Assembly: GCA_905250885.1 (NCBI GenBank)
Contig: CAJNOQ010001799.1
Span: 1 to 28,442, forward strand
Length of the DNA: 28,442 nucleotides
Direction of reading: 5' to 3'
Source of the DNA: Didymodactylos carnosus
Taxonomy: Eukaryota; Rotifera; Eurotatoria; Philodinida; Philodinidae
Shown here: in pieces, positions 14,838 to 25,093 of the stretch
Numbering within the stretch: position 1 is the stretch's first letter
How the letters are laid out: every line of letters begins with the position of its first letter
Made by a program: the position numbers and the translations under genes
The notes under the pieces: model-generated
Told to the model about the DNA's origin: nothing
Database searches by the model: none
Seen by the model: the letters and a program-made list of their open reading frames with translations, nothing else

Positions 14838-15888
14838 ATGGCTGATGTAACAAGTGAGTGAACGCACACTTTGAAAATATCCGTATTCAAACTTTGCTTA
14901 TTTAGGTGAAGTACAAAAAACTGCTGAAAACGGTGCACAAACTCAGAATGTAGCTGCTTCAGTTATTGCGACTACTCCCAAAATAAAGTATGTTAAAAAG
15001 TAGGATTGTATAATATGATCAAGATGAGTAAATATGTTTTATTTTACGTTTTCATAGACATGATTTTTATCAAACACCGACAAACGTTATTATTACGATT
15101 CCGTTAAAAAATATGAGAAAAGAAGAAGTGCATGTTCAGACAAGTGAGAAAACGGTATCTTTATACATGATTGCTGAAAAAACCATGTTTTCATGTCTTT
15201 TCTTTCATTATAGTTAAATGTTAGTGCAAAATTGCCATCAGGAAATGATTATTCACTTGAAGTCAATCTTGCTTATCCTATTGATGATAAGCGAACAGAA
15301 TTTACAGTCACAGCATTTAAAGTATGAATGTTATTTCTTCTTTTACACTTATTTTGACAAGCAAACAATCTTTGCTCTAGATCGAAATAAAATTGTTCAA
15401 AAAAGATGCTATTCAATGGATGACACTCGATGCCAAAAATAAGCCACAACAACCGCCAGGTTTTTATGTCCTTCACTGTAAAGTCACACAACCATTAATT
15501 TTTAGTAATTCATTTCAGCTATTATGAATAAATCGACTACTGGTGAAAAAACATCGTATCCATCATCAAGTTTATATCGTAAAGATTGGAATAAAGTTGA
15601 AGCAGAAATTGCAAAAGATGAAAAAGAAAATAAAGAAGAAGTCGATGCTAATTCGTGAGAAATCATTTTTAATATTTTATGTAATAGTGTTTACTCTTGT
15701 TTATAACTTATTTTTCTAGAATATTCTCTCAACTTTATAAAGACGCATCAGATGAAACAAAGCGTGCAATGAATAAATCCTATTCTGAATCAGGTGGTAC
15801 GGTTTTATCCATGGATTGGAATGAAGTCAGCAAAAAAAAGGTTGAATTACAAGCACCAGATGGAATGGAATTCAAAAAATATGATTAG
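14838..15888 (+). CDS. Sgt1: SGT1 (suppressor of G2 allele of SKP1) co-chaperone, CS + SGS domains, no TPR
   Basis: HSP90 co-chaperone of the SGT1/SUGT1 family, working with SKP1-type ubiquitin ligases and kinetochore assembly in other eukaryotes. Exons: 14838-14853, 14906-14987, 15058-15154, 15214-15321, 15381-15459, 15519-15654, 15720-15888. The product is 228 aa. The CS domain spans about residues 31-120 ([19 protein letters not shown], then AKLPSGNDY, then [14 protein letters not shown]). The SGS domain spans about 141-228 ([13 protein letters not shown], then [15 protein letters not shown] and a final [10 protein letters not shown]). Human and plant SGT1 carry an N-terminal TPR domain. 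Here only about 30 residues precede the CS domain, as in Drosophila, and no TPR exon is seen upstream. Start choice: first ATG in a 16-base first exon, with AACAATGG context. Family call is firm; the tiny first exon is less certain. Confidence 0.92.
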
Positions 15889-16177
15889 AAAGTTCGGTGA
15901 TGTTTTATTTCAAAAACGCTTTGTTATTACCATCTTGTTCTTTTTTTACTGTTTTTCTACGTCTATTTACAAATTAATTCTTTTTTTACTCTTAATACTA
16001 AAACGTCTGTGGTTCTTTTTGTTCAGTTTATTTATGTGATTATTATTTATTGTGCAAACGTTTAACAGAAACTTGTTCCATTTTTTTTTACTGTTGTTCT
16101 GCGTATTAACTAGGATTTGTCAGTCATGTACGTATTGTCTGTTAGTTTTCTCTTAGCATGAAAAATGGAAAAAACTA

Positions 16178-16183
16178 AATAAA
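16178..16183 (+). terminator. AATAAA polyadenylation signal of the SGT1 gene
   Basis: The hexamer AATAAA lies about 290 bases after the SGT1 stop and is the first clear one downstream. This would give a short 3' UTR. Confidence 0.55.
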
Positions 16184-16215
16184 AATATCAGCTTCAATTT
16201 GTATTCATTAGAGAG

Positions 16216-16455
16216 ATGGTAGACAGCGAAGGGCACGTAACGCCGTTAACGAAAAAAGTTTTTCAACAAGTCGCTGCCGTCAACATTTTTCGATTGATTC
16301 ACACCTCTAGTATTAATATATTGCTACCTGGCGAAATTAACCGTTTAAAGAAAACTTTTCCATACACAGCAAATTTTGGATTTGGGAGCGAGAAAAAGAA
16401 AACTGTGTTGGTAATTGAATCAGGGACATGCGTTAGAAAGAAAATAACACCATAA
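16216..16455 (+). CDS. Small open frame, hypothetical (79 aa)
   Basis: An ATG-initiated frame of 79 codons with a less A/T-biased codon use than its flanks. The product is basic and contains INILLPGEI, faintly like the C-terminal LLLPGE of histone H2B, but the surroundings do not align and I do not call it a histone. There is no signal peptide or transmembrane segment. It sits between the SGT1 polyadenylation signal and the protease start. It may be a chance frame or the remains of a gene. Confidence 0.2.
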   Translation: MVDSEGHVTPLTKKVFQQVAAVNIFRLIHTSSINILLPGEINRLKKTFPYTANFGFGSEKKKTVLVIESGTCVRKKITP

Positions 16456-16776
16456 CAAATCATTAAATTTCGGATTTTTAAACGAAAATCCCTGTCTACG
16501 TCTAGAAATAAATTGCATGCAAATTTTTTTTCATAACCGTTGTTTACACGCGCGAATAGGTTAAACTCCCTCTATCCTGTTTTACTATGGTTAAAACTTA
16601 ATTCTTGCTTCTCAACGATACAATCTGTGGAAGAAAATCTTGATAAAGATAATTGTGTTTATAAATTTTTCCCGCCTAGTTTACATTAGAATTCCTATTT
16701 ACTGGTTTGAATTTACAAAAATTACGTTCAAAATAATTAAAAGTTCTAAATTAAATTTAGTTCATTCTATATTCTG

Positions 16777-18679
16777 ATGTTAAACATTCTCGTTCATATT
16801 CTACAATGTTTATATATAATAACTGTGGTTCAAAGTGATCGTTACTATGCATTTATTGAACTTTTATTTGTCATCGATAAAGATTATTTTCCTCCACTTT
16901 CAGACATAAGCTATCAAGATTATGTTCAAGTAGTTGTTGACAGTGCAAATATAGTAAGCTATGCAACTTTTGAACCATCAGAATGAAATATTTTATAATG
17001 GATTAAAATAAGGGACGAATACAGGATCAACATTGTTCTTTGAGTGAATCTGTAACATAGTCTCAATCTGCATTAAAATGATTTCATAAAACTGTTCACA
17101 GTGGAACTTTTCACTGTGCCGACTTCACTGGGGAGCCCATTTCGAAATACCGACCGTTTTTTTAGGGTTCATAACTGAACTTGTCTAATATGATCACTTT
17201 GGTATATTGACCAGTTTGGCTTAATCTCGAAAGTGGTTAGAAAAGTTAGAAAATAAAAATAAATTTTTTATTTTAAAGATATTTCAGTCTCGAAATGATC
17301 TTGATATCAAAGTTGAACTTATCAACTCAAAGATTAAGTATATGGACCATATAACAATACCGTATGATGGCGATCCTGGTCAGCTTTATTTTGAAAAATA
17401 TTTTAATACACCCGAATATGATGTTTATGATTCGATTGTTTTATTACGCTATGAAACATGGGACAAATATGCAGCGCAAGGATATGCAATGATGGGAGGA
17501 ATTTGTGATCGTAAACATAAAATTATGTATTTGGCACCCTATCAGAATGCCGGAATGGTGAGATTTTAGACCGCCGTTGATGAATGTATCAATAATGTTT
17601 TTTCTTCTTTACTAGTATTTAGCGCATGAGATCGGTCATCAACTAGGTTTAAAGCATCAGATAAACACAACATGTAACCGATTTACTTATTAACAATCAG
17701 TTTAGATTTTCTATAGTTGATAGATATTCGGTGCTATCTTAGTGTTCGTCATCGATCTTCCCCATGCATCGTCTTATGAGTAATTGATATAATATAATTA
17801 TTTCTATGTTTTAGGCTTTACTGATGCCCACATGTCTGTTATGACTAATACTCATATGAATTCCTACAATTTAGCTCGTTGGACGGAATGTGAGAATAAC
17901 ATTATCAACGAAAATATTTGTAAATATTCGTGTTTATTTAATCAACCAAATGGTTATAGACCGCTGAAAAATAAAGATGTTTTAAGACCCGGTGAAAGAA
18001 TATCAAATCATCAACAATGTAAAATGATAGAAAAAAATAAGAATTCATATGTTGGAGAAAATTCTGCATGGTTTTATGGCTCATCGTCCGATGAATCTAG
18101 TTGCTTACATCCCATATGTTTTCAATCTGTAGGAGGATGTAAGTGACTACTATATTGAATGCAATTGCTCATAATCATAACATTTTCGTATCTTCTCAAG
18201 CATTTATCTATGGTTCCACGCCACTATTACCCGGATCATTCTGTGGTCAAAATCGTATTTGTTATAAAGAGCTGTGTGTAAATGAAAGTATTCTCAGCAA
18301 CTTAAATAAGAACGAATATAATACAGTGTTAGATTTAAAGTTATATTGTCTTAAGCCGAATGTGAATAAACTGATGTCGAGTAATATTGATCAACAATAT
18401 CCACTCATATGTGAAACTTATAGTGCGATACATTGTCAAGATGAACCGATATGTGGAACGGCTACTGATTTTGATACTAGAAGTTTGTATATTAAACAAT
18501 TGTGCTGTCAAATATGCATGAAACTAAAACATATATCAAAACCATTGCGAAATTTTAATTTGAAACTCGCGGATGCTAATTTCAACCTTAGTGGATCGAG
18601 TAAAAAGTTATTTATTTGGTTCATATCGCTTACAGGCAACTTTATTGTGATTCACTTACTTCATCAAATTTTATTGTGA
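16777..18679 (+). CDS. Secreted ADAMTS-like zinc metalloprotease (M12B, reprolysin type), 5 exons
   Basis: Predicted extracellular zinc endopeptidase. Exons: 16777-16953, 17288-17557, 17616-17673, 17815-18138, 18201-18679; product 435 aa. Seen: signal peptide (residues 1-20, hydrophobic), M12B catalytic start YYAFIELLFVIDKDYF, zinc site HEIGHQLGLKH (153-163), a Met-turn candidate MSVM (175-178), a Cys-rich region with GSFCGQNRICYKELCV like the ADAMTS cysteine-rich G..CG...C..G.CV pattern, a Cys cluster ending LCCQIC like a PLAC motif, and a C-terminal hydrophobic tail after SGSSKK. No prodomain, furin site or thrombospondin repeat is seen. Intron 1 is 334 bp, unlike the others, and the catalytic domain looks several residues short there, so a tiny exon may be missing. 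Start choice: the signal peptide ATG. Confidence 0.82.
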
Positions 18680-20738
18680 AAGAATGACACGAACTGTTTA
18701 TGAACAATTTTATATCTTAGTTTCATGGCAGTATTTTTGTTCTAAATGAAACTAAAGAACTTTTTCAGTATTTTACTGAGGGAGGGAGAAGATTTGTAAT
18801 GAACCGTAACTGTTATGAAGAGCATATTAACGTGGGGTAGCCGCTACAAGCATAAAATAGGACTCACGAAATGAAGCTATGTATCATGAGAAAATTAAAC
18901 GTTAACGCGCGAGCCGATTGAACTAAATCTGAGACTTTTAGAGATTTTAAAAACGCCCTTTCCGCTTTCCATGTCAGAAAACTTTGAGCTCTGTGCGAAT
19001 GGAATTTACAATCGAAGAGCAAAGAAAACCTTAATTTACAAAATAAAGTTAATTAAATTTTTCCAGTGAAATAAACCATACTTAGAAGATCATTTTGAAA
19101 AAAAATTTTTACAGTAGAGAACGTCTGACTTTTAAATTAAATTTTAAATCATCAAATATTGAATTTTCTTAAATTTGAAATAGCAGGTCTCCGTAAGAAA
19201 TAAAATTCCTGTTGAAAAAGACAATAGATAAATTTTGAATAACTGAAGAAACTGTGAGATTTGACATATTCGATAAGTGTGAAAAAGTAAGTTTTCGATA
19301 ATTCAAAATGTTTTTGATGGTTTTTTGTTGACTAGTAAAGTATAACGCGATAAAAACGTGTTGATTAGTTCCAATAAGTTGTGCCCATATGAAACTTGAT
19401 GTGCTCTACAATCTGACATCAAGAGAATTTGTGCAGATGTAAATTCCTAATGGGTTTTTCAGAGATTACGAAAATTTAAACAGAGATTTTGAAAGGTCCG
19501 ATGGGGGACAAACATATAGCAGCATAAATTATCTGCAATCAATTAGGTTTTGAGGGAAAATCGAAGTGATATTTGAAGAGCTTCTTTTATTAGAGAAAAG
19601 TACAATTTTTTGTACAATCTCTTGATTAAATAAATTTATCTCACTATAGGTTAATAATTTATTAATTTTGATTCCTAAGGATGGCAAATAATTTTATTCT
19701 CTGCTGGCAATGTATCCTTTTTATATTCCCTTGCTAAGAGACATACGCTGTTTACCTTGAATTTAAAATATTTTCATTACTTACCTGTATACTGTATACG
19801 TAAAGGTATACATGGACAAAAATATATATAAATAAAAGGACGAGGAGTTATTTGAAACTATTTATTTATTCTGTAATCTTGAGCGAAGCCAGTTTCTGAA
19901 CAAAAATTTGAACGAACAACAGTCTAGTAATGATACCATACCAACGGTAGGACCCTACTAGATACAATAACACAATAAGCCAACAGTTCATGAAGAACTA
20001 CAGATTCTTATTTAGAAACATGCTCTTCTACTTGAAAATACAAATGTCATTTTGATTGTTAAATACACGTTTACAAAATAATAAATGTGTATTCCTTAAA
20101 AAATCTTGAAAACAAGGCTTTTTAACAAACCTCATCTTGATTCGGAGAAAAATTATCAGATATGATTAGGAAAAAAATTATGAAACTGTTACATTTTTTC
20201 AAATGTTATTATTTGTTTTTTTATTACTATATAGATTAATATAGATAGAAAGGACGAGAGAAGCATATCTATATATAGATATTATTTAGATGTCATTCTA
20301 ACAGATGATCAGTATTATAGATTAACAACAAAAAGCACTAGATAAAAGAATAAGAAAAAATAAAAATAAAAGTTATGCCAAAAAAACGTACACATTTGTC
20401 AATTAAACATTATCAACAAATATGTTAAAGGACAAATGAATAATTTTTTTTAGCATATGGTTATATTAGAGGAATGAAAAAGATAGCTTAATTAGATAAA
20501 ATATATCTACTAAAACCGCAAAGTGCAATTTTTGGCCATCAACATAATCTAAGCACGTGTGTTTTATCAGATTGAAAAATATTGCTGTAGCAAATTGACT
20601 GATGAATCTTAACCATTGGTGATAAACATATTATTTGGAATGGTGTGTAGTAGAATAGATTCTTTGATCAGAGTAAAATAAAGTACGAAAAATTAATATC
20701 AGGATCGACATTGTAAAAAAAGTTCGATGCACTAAAAT
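18680..20738. other. Gene-free intergenic stretch
   Basis: No coding exon, RNA gene or clear repeat is seen on either strand. It should include the 3' UTR of the protease; AATAAA occurs near 19040 and 19068, but which one is used is unclear. Confidence 0.5.
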
Positions 20739-21034
20739 ATCGCGTTTATTTATTTGTCATGTACTGATAGTGAATTTATCCACTGTTTATGCACAGTGTA
20801 TGCATTAGGCGGCATTCACTACTATTGTGGTATGCACTGCGCATGAGCTACATCATTCATAGACCATTTACTTGTCAATTTATCATGCATAAATAACAAG
20901 TAAATGGTCTATGAATGATGTAGCTCATGCGCAGTGCATACCACAATAGTAGTGAATGCCGCCTAATGCATACACTGTGCATAAACAGTGGATAAATTCA
21001 CTTTTCAGTGAATGCCAAGTAAATAAACACGAGA
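20739..21034. repeat. Near-perfect palindromic fold-back element (107-bp identical arms)
   Basis: The arms 20769-20875 and 20896-21002 are exact reverse complements over 107 bases, with a 20-base loop. The pairing continues outward imperfectly for about 30 bases on each side (CGCGTTTATTTATTTGTCA against its mate AAGTAAATAAACACGAG). This is the shape of a fold-back or MITE element. No coding frame and no target duplication were recognised. If transcribed it would form a long perfect hairpin RNA. Confidence 0.93.
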
Positions 21035-21511
21035 TTGTAATGCATAGAGTTTTTTTAGCAATGTATTATTAAAATAAAAAAAAAATGTCAAGTTTCGTAG
21101 ATATCAGTCGACCCTTGGCGCCTAAAACATCTACAAGAATTTTCATCTCCTTCTTGATTACGTTTTATTTTCATGGACGTCTGTGTATGAATGATTGAAG
21201 TGAAGATTCCTTCGGACGCGCATATCTTTTCGCGAAGAAAGATACAATTTTTTTTCTTCTTTTATTCTTGTAATTATTACCTGTTTTCTTTCTTCTCCTT
21301 CTTCAATGATATTTATTAAAAGAAGAATACATTATGAATGAAAAAATATTTGTCCATGATTGTTAAATATACTAGTGAAGTGTACACATTTGTATTGTGT
21401 GAATACAATGTTTGCCTACACAAAAAAAAATTTCCACACCCGGCTGCGCATCATGTTTTTTCTTGTTGCATTATTGTAAGATGCGGTAGTTAAGCTTAAA
21501 AAGAGCGATTT

Positions 21512-21519
21512 TATAAATA
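21512..21519 (+). promoter_or_regulatory. TATA-box candidate of the EF-hand gene
   Basis: TATAAATA stands about 65 bases before the start codon in an otherwise moderately AT-rich stretch. Its distance fits a short 5' UTR. In AT-rich DNA such matches arise by chance, so the call is tentative. Confidence 0.4.
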
Positions 21520-21580
21520 CAATGCTTTCATACTGTATTAGTTAAACGTACGATAAACAACTAGATATAGTCTTATAGTC

Positions 21581-23626
21581 ATGTCATATTCGTCACAGCA
21601 ATTTTATCAAAGTAGTAGTAGCAGTGATGGTGGTAGTAAGTATATATGTTTAATATAATTATAGTAGTTACTAATTAATAACTAATTTTAACTGTACCAT
21701 TCATTACTTTGACAGACGTAAGATTTTATTTGCTTAGAAATACGTTTTGCTCTGTTTCAACGATAACAAGAATACTATTTTTAGACAAAACTATATTATT
21801 TATTGTAAATATATTTCGATCTCCTATTTTTTCAGATAGCCTCGACAACGCCGCTGCATATGGTGGTGGTGCTTCATTTGGTAGCGGTGGATTTGATGCG
21901 ACCAGAGCCATGTTCGCTCAAGCCGACACAAATCAGGATGGTTCTCTTGATGCTTCTGAATTTCAACGTTGGGCAGGTGGACAAGGAGGAGCAAATGCTT
22001 ATGGCTTATCAGGATCTGCTGGATATTCAAGTTTCCAAGGGGATGCATCACAGTATGGATCAGGATTTGATGCGAGCTTAAGTGCTGGCGGAAATCTTGC
22101 TGCAGCTGGTTCCTATGGCGGGAGCCTTGCTGGTGCTGGTTCTTATGGTGCAAGTTACGACCAAGCATCATCATCTTCTGCATATGGCTCATCTGCTGGC
22201 GGAGTTTTTAATGATCCTAATCCTCAAATAATACGTCGTCCAGCAGCCAGTGGACCAGTGACATATCAACAAAATATTCTTGTTAAATTTTTACAGCCAC
22301 CACCTGTCCCGCCACCAGGTGTAAGTTTAACATTAGTAGCAATTATGTGCTTCAAAGTTAAAAAATGTGTTTTTACCTCTTACAGCCTCTTATCATCAAA
22401 GAGGTTAGACCACCACAACCACCTCCTCCTCCGCCTCTTTACATTCGTAAGTGTTAATGATCATAAACAAGATTTGATCTAAGGGATAAATGTATTTCGT
22501 TTCGAAAAGGTCAACGTCCTCCACCACCACCAGTTCTTCCACCTATTGTTATCCGAGAGAATCCACCACGACCACCACCAGCTCTCCCATCGCAAGGTAA
22601 TTAATGCAATTGTGGCTTCTTCTGATTTAGTATGTGTAAAAAATAGTTTTCATGTCTTTTTAGTTGTCACAAAAATGCTCCCAGCTTTACCAGTTCCGCC
22701 ACGCTCTGTGATTATCGAACGTCTTCCACCTCTTCCACCAAAACCTCGTGATGTTATTGTTGAGCGTTGGTTGCCATACCGTGTAACACAAAAACGTCGT
22801 GTTATCGTACAACGTGCTCCACCCGTTAAACAACAAAAGCCACGAAATATCATCATTCAGTACGTATGATGTTAAGTCTTCTGTATTCTCTACTTTTGAA
22901 TATATGTCCTCTCTATTAGTTATGAAGCACCTCGTGCTCAAGTCGTTCGTGAATTCAGAAATCTTGGTGTACAAGCTGCCGATCCTCGAGAATACCTTGC
23001 TCGTTATGGTGCAAGTTTAGAAGACTCAAGTCAACTCGTTTCACATGCAAGACAAGCTGGTGTTGTAGAAGATATTGTAGGTGTTTCGTAACACGATTCA
23101 AGAATATAACTATATTATTATCTCTTCTCCCACATGTTTTAGTCGCCACCAGCAGGAGCTGCCTTTGGATCATCAAGTTTACAAACTTTTCAATCAGGCG
23201 GTGCTTACCAAGGCGGAATCCAGGAAGCGGGAGGTTATGATTTAGCGTCGTCAGGAGTATATGATCAATCGGGAGCTAGTGGAGGTTAGCTTAAAGGAAA
23301 GTCCAAATTGTTCGAAACAATAATTTGTTTATTATTTTCTTCTAGGATATTCAAGTGCCGCTTATGCCTTACAAGGTGGCATCGAAGGCGCTGGCGCTTA
23401 CGGGGGGGGATCGGGTTATCAATCATCATCTGAGAGTTATGGATATGGAGGTGGTATAGCGTCTGGAGCATCGGGATTTGAAGCTCAAAGCTTCGGAAGT
23501 ACTGCAGACGCGTACGGATCAGGTGGCGTTGACGCAGCGGCCGCTGCCTTTAGACAAGCTGATAGTAATAACGATGGTACATTAGATCAAGAAGAATTTC
23601 GTCGATTTGCTCAAGGTGGTTTTTAA
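21581..23626 (+). CDS. EF-hand protein with Gly/Ser/Tyr-rich and Pro-rich segments, 8 exons
   Basis: Unnamed protein, probably a calcium-binding structural protein. Exons: 21581-21635, 21836-22320, 22386-22446, 22510-22596, 22664-22859, 22920-23076, 23143-23284, 23346-23626; 487 aa. Layout: Ser-rich start; a first EF-hand loop DTNQDGSLDASE (49-60); Gly/Ala/Ser/Tyr-rich silk-like region (about 65-155); a Pro-rich region (about 165-290) with repeated RSVIIER, RDVIVERWLPY and QKRRVIVQRAPP units; a compact segment EAPRAQVVREFRNLGV ... ARYGASLEDSS (about 297-345); a second Gly-rich region; and a last EF-hand loop DSNNDGTLDQEE (467-478). Both loops have canonical D-x-N-x-D-G-x-x-D-x-x-E. There is no signal peptide or membrane segment. 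I do not recognise the central domain by name. Exon 5/6 splice uses CA|GTACGT, which keeps the frame (IIIHYEAP). The protein could be cytoskeletal or extracellular; the sequence does not say. Confidence 0.85.
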
Positions 23627-23801
23627 GCCATACAAACGACACAGATACTAGAATGATCTTAAAAATCCATACCAACTCCAGATAGTAATATTCCATAATT
23701 AAAGTTTTATTTTTAATAGTCATACTTAATCGGTGCGACAAGAAGATCTGCAGTATCTGTATGACTGATTAAGCATTCTCAGGACAATGGAATAGTATGA
23801 A

Positions 23802-23807
23802 AATAAA
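23802..23807 (+). terminator. AATAAA polyadenylation signal of the EF-hand gene
   Basis: AATAAA about 175 bases after the stop codon, followed by a T/G-rich stretch. ATTAAA at about 23698 is a weaker alternative. Confidence 0.5.
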
Positions 23808-23829
23808 AGTAAAATTTTTGTTGTTAGAA

Positions 23830-24340
23830 ATTTTGCTTTGTTGTTTCTCACGTTTACTGTTCGTTTTTTTTTGTTTCTTTGTTGTTCTTTTAATATTCAT
23901 TATGCTCTAGACAATTTTTGCAGATTTCCTCTCCGATAGATTAGAGAGGTTGAATAAAGTTAAAACAAAACGTTGATCTATACCGAGCTACATCAAAGCA
24001 TAGGTATTTATTGAACGATGCTATCTATAAAATTGCTTGAACTGTCAAAACAGAAATTCCAAATTGGAAAGTAAAAGAACATTTTTCCTGTATGAGAGAC
24101 ACTTATGCCACATATATGCCAATATATTAAATCTTTTACTAAGATAGGATACCCTTGTCCTGTTCTTCAAACTGGAGCAGTTCTGGACCATAACTTCTTG
24201 AGAAACAGCTAATAGCTCGCTTGTGAAAAAGCTGGTTGTTAACGCATTTCATGCATTCTTGAAAGTTTTCAGTTAAAGGAGAAGGCTACGATGGCCCTCT
24301 AATTCGACAGGCTCTATAATTCGACAATTTTCATAGTGTG
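23830..24340. other. No supported gene
   Basis: A T-rich start, then plain AT-rich sequence up to the fold-back element. No exon or RNA gene was seen. Confidence 0.45.
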
Positions 24341-25093
24341 TAAGAATCACTTGCCCTGCCTACCTAATGCCCTTCGCAACTTCGACTTTGTATAAATTCT
24401 TCGTTATAATACATAAAAATACGAAACAGAAAATATGATAACTTTCTTCACTAAAAACCTGCGACATATATAATTTATTTTCGGACAAAATTATACATAG
24501 TAAAAAAATGAACCATCAGTTCTTGAAACATTGTGACATAACCTTAATTAAAACATTGTTTGTTGTTGTCTCCTGTGATCGTATTGTACATGGTCGTCCG
24601 TGTGACAAGTTGATTCAGATCGCCCACACTCAAAGAAAATATCAAAAGGCATTTCTCAGACCAATAAAACCAGCGAGGTCTATCCACATCTGAAGGTCAT
24701 AGGTGGTATAGATGACAGGTGAGACTTTATATCTTAAACCTTCAGATGTGGATAGACCTCGCTGGTTTTGTTGGTCTGAGAGATGCCTTTTCATATTTTC
24801 TTTGAGTGTGGGCGATCAAAATCAACCTGTCACGCGGACGACCATGTGTAATACGACCCCAGGAGACAAAACAAAACAATCTTTTAATCAAGGTTATGTC
24901 ACAATGTTTGAAGAATTGATGGTACACTTTTTTACTATATATAATTTGTCCGAAAATAATTTTTATATGTCGCAGGTTTTTGGTGAAGAAAGTTATCATA
25001 TTCTTTGTTTCGTATTTTTATGTATTATAGCGAAGAACTTATACAAAGTCTAAAGTTGCGACGGGCAGTATTACGCAGAGCAATTGATTCTTA
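24341..25093. repeat. Long fold-back element with about 350-bp arms
   Basis: The left arm, about 24341-24697, and right arm, about 24738-25093, are reverse complements with scattered differences; the spacer is 40 bp. Near the centre TATCCACATCTGAAGGT pairs with ACCTTCAGATGTGGATA. Open frames on both strands mirror each other across the arms, which is why similar peptides appear on opposite strands; they are not genes. A part copy is present at 26346-26530. It is probably a non-autonomous DNA transposon of fold-back type. Confidence 0.9.

Noticed and set aside
16216..16455. Histone H2B-like similarity (INILLPGEI)
   Set aside because: Only a few residues agree and the helices before and after do not align; listed only as a hypothetical frame.
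18143..18200. Reading through intron 4 of the protease from a GTG
   Set aside because: A consensus GTAAGT donor at 18139 and an acceptor at 18200 remove it in the right phase, joining the Cys-rich exons.
21709..21835. In-frame extension of the second EF-hand gene exon to an upstream start
   Set aside because: This part is a T-rich intron with a good acceptor TTTTTTCAG at 21835; the short Ser-rich exon at 21581 joins in phase and gives a better start.
24508..24999. Similar proteins on opposite strands (24508-24693 plus, 24742-24999 minus, and relatives at 24712-25053 and 26263-26481)
   Set aside because: They are mirror images caused by the inverted arms of the fold-back element, with no domain and no splice context.
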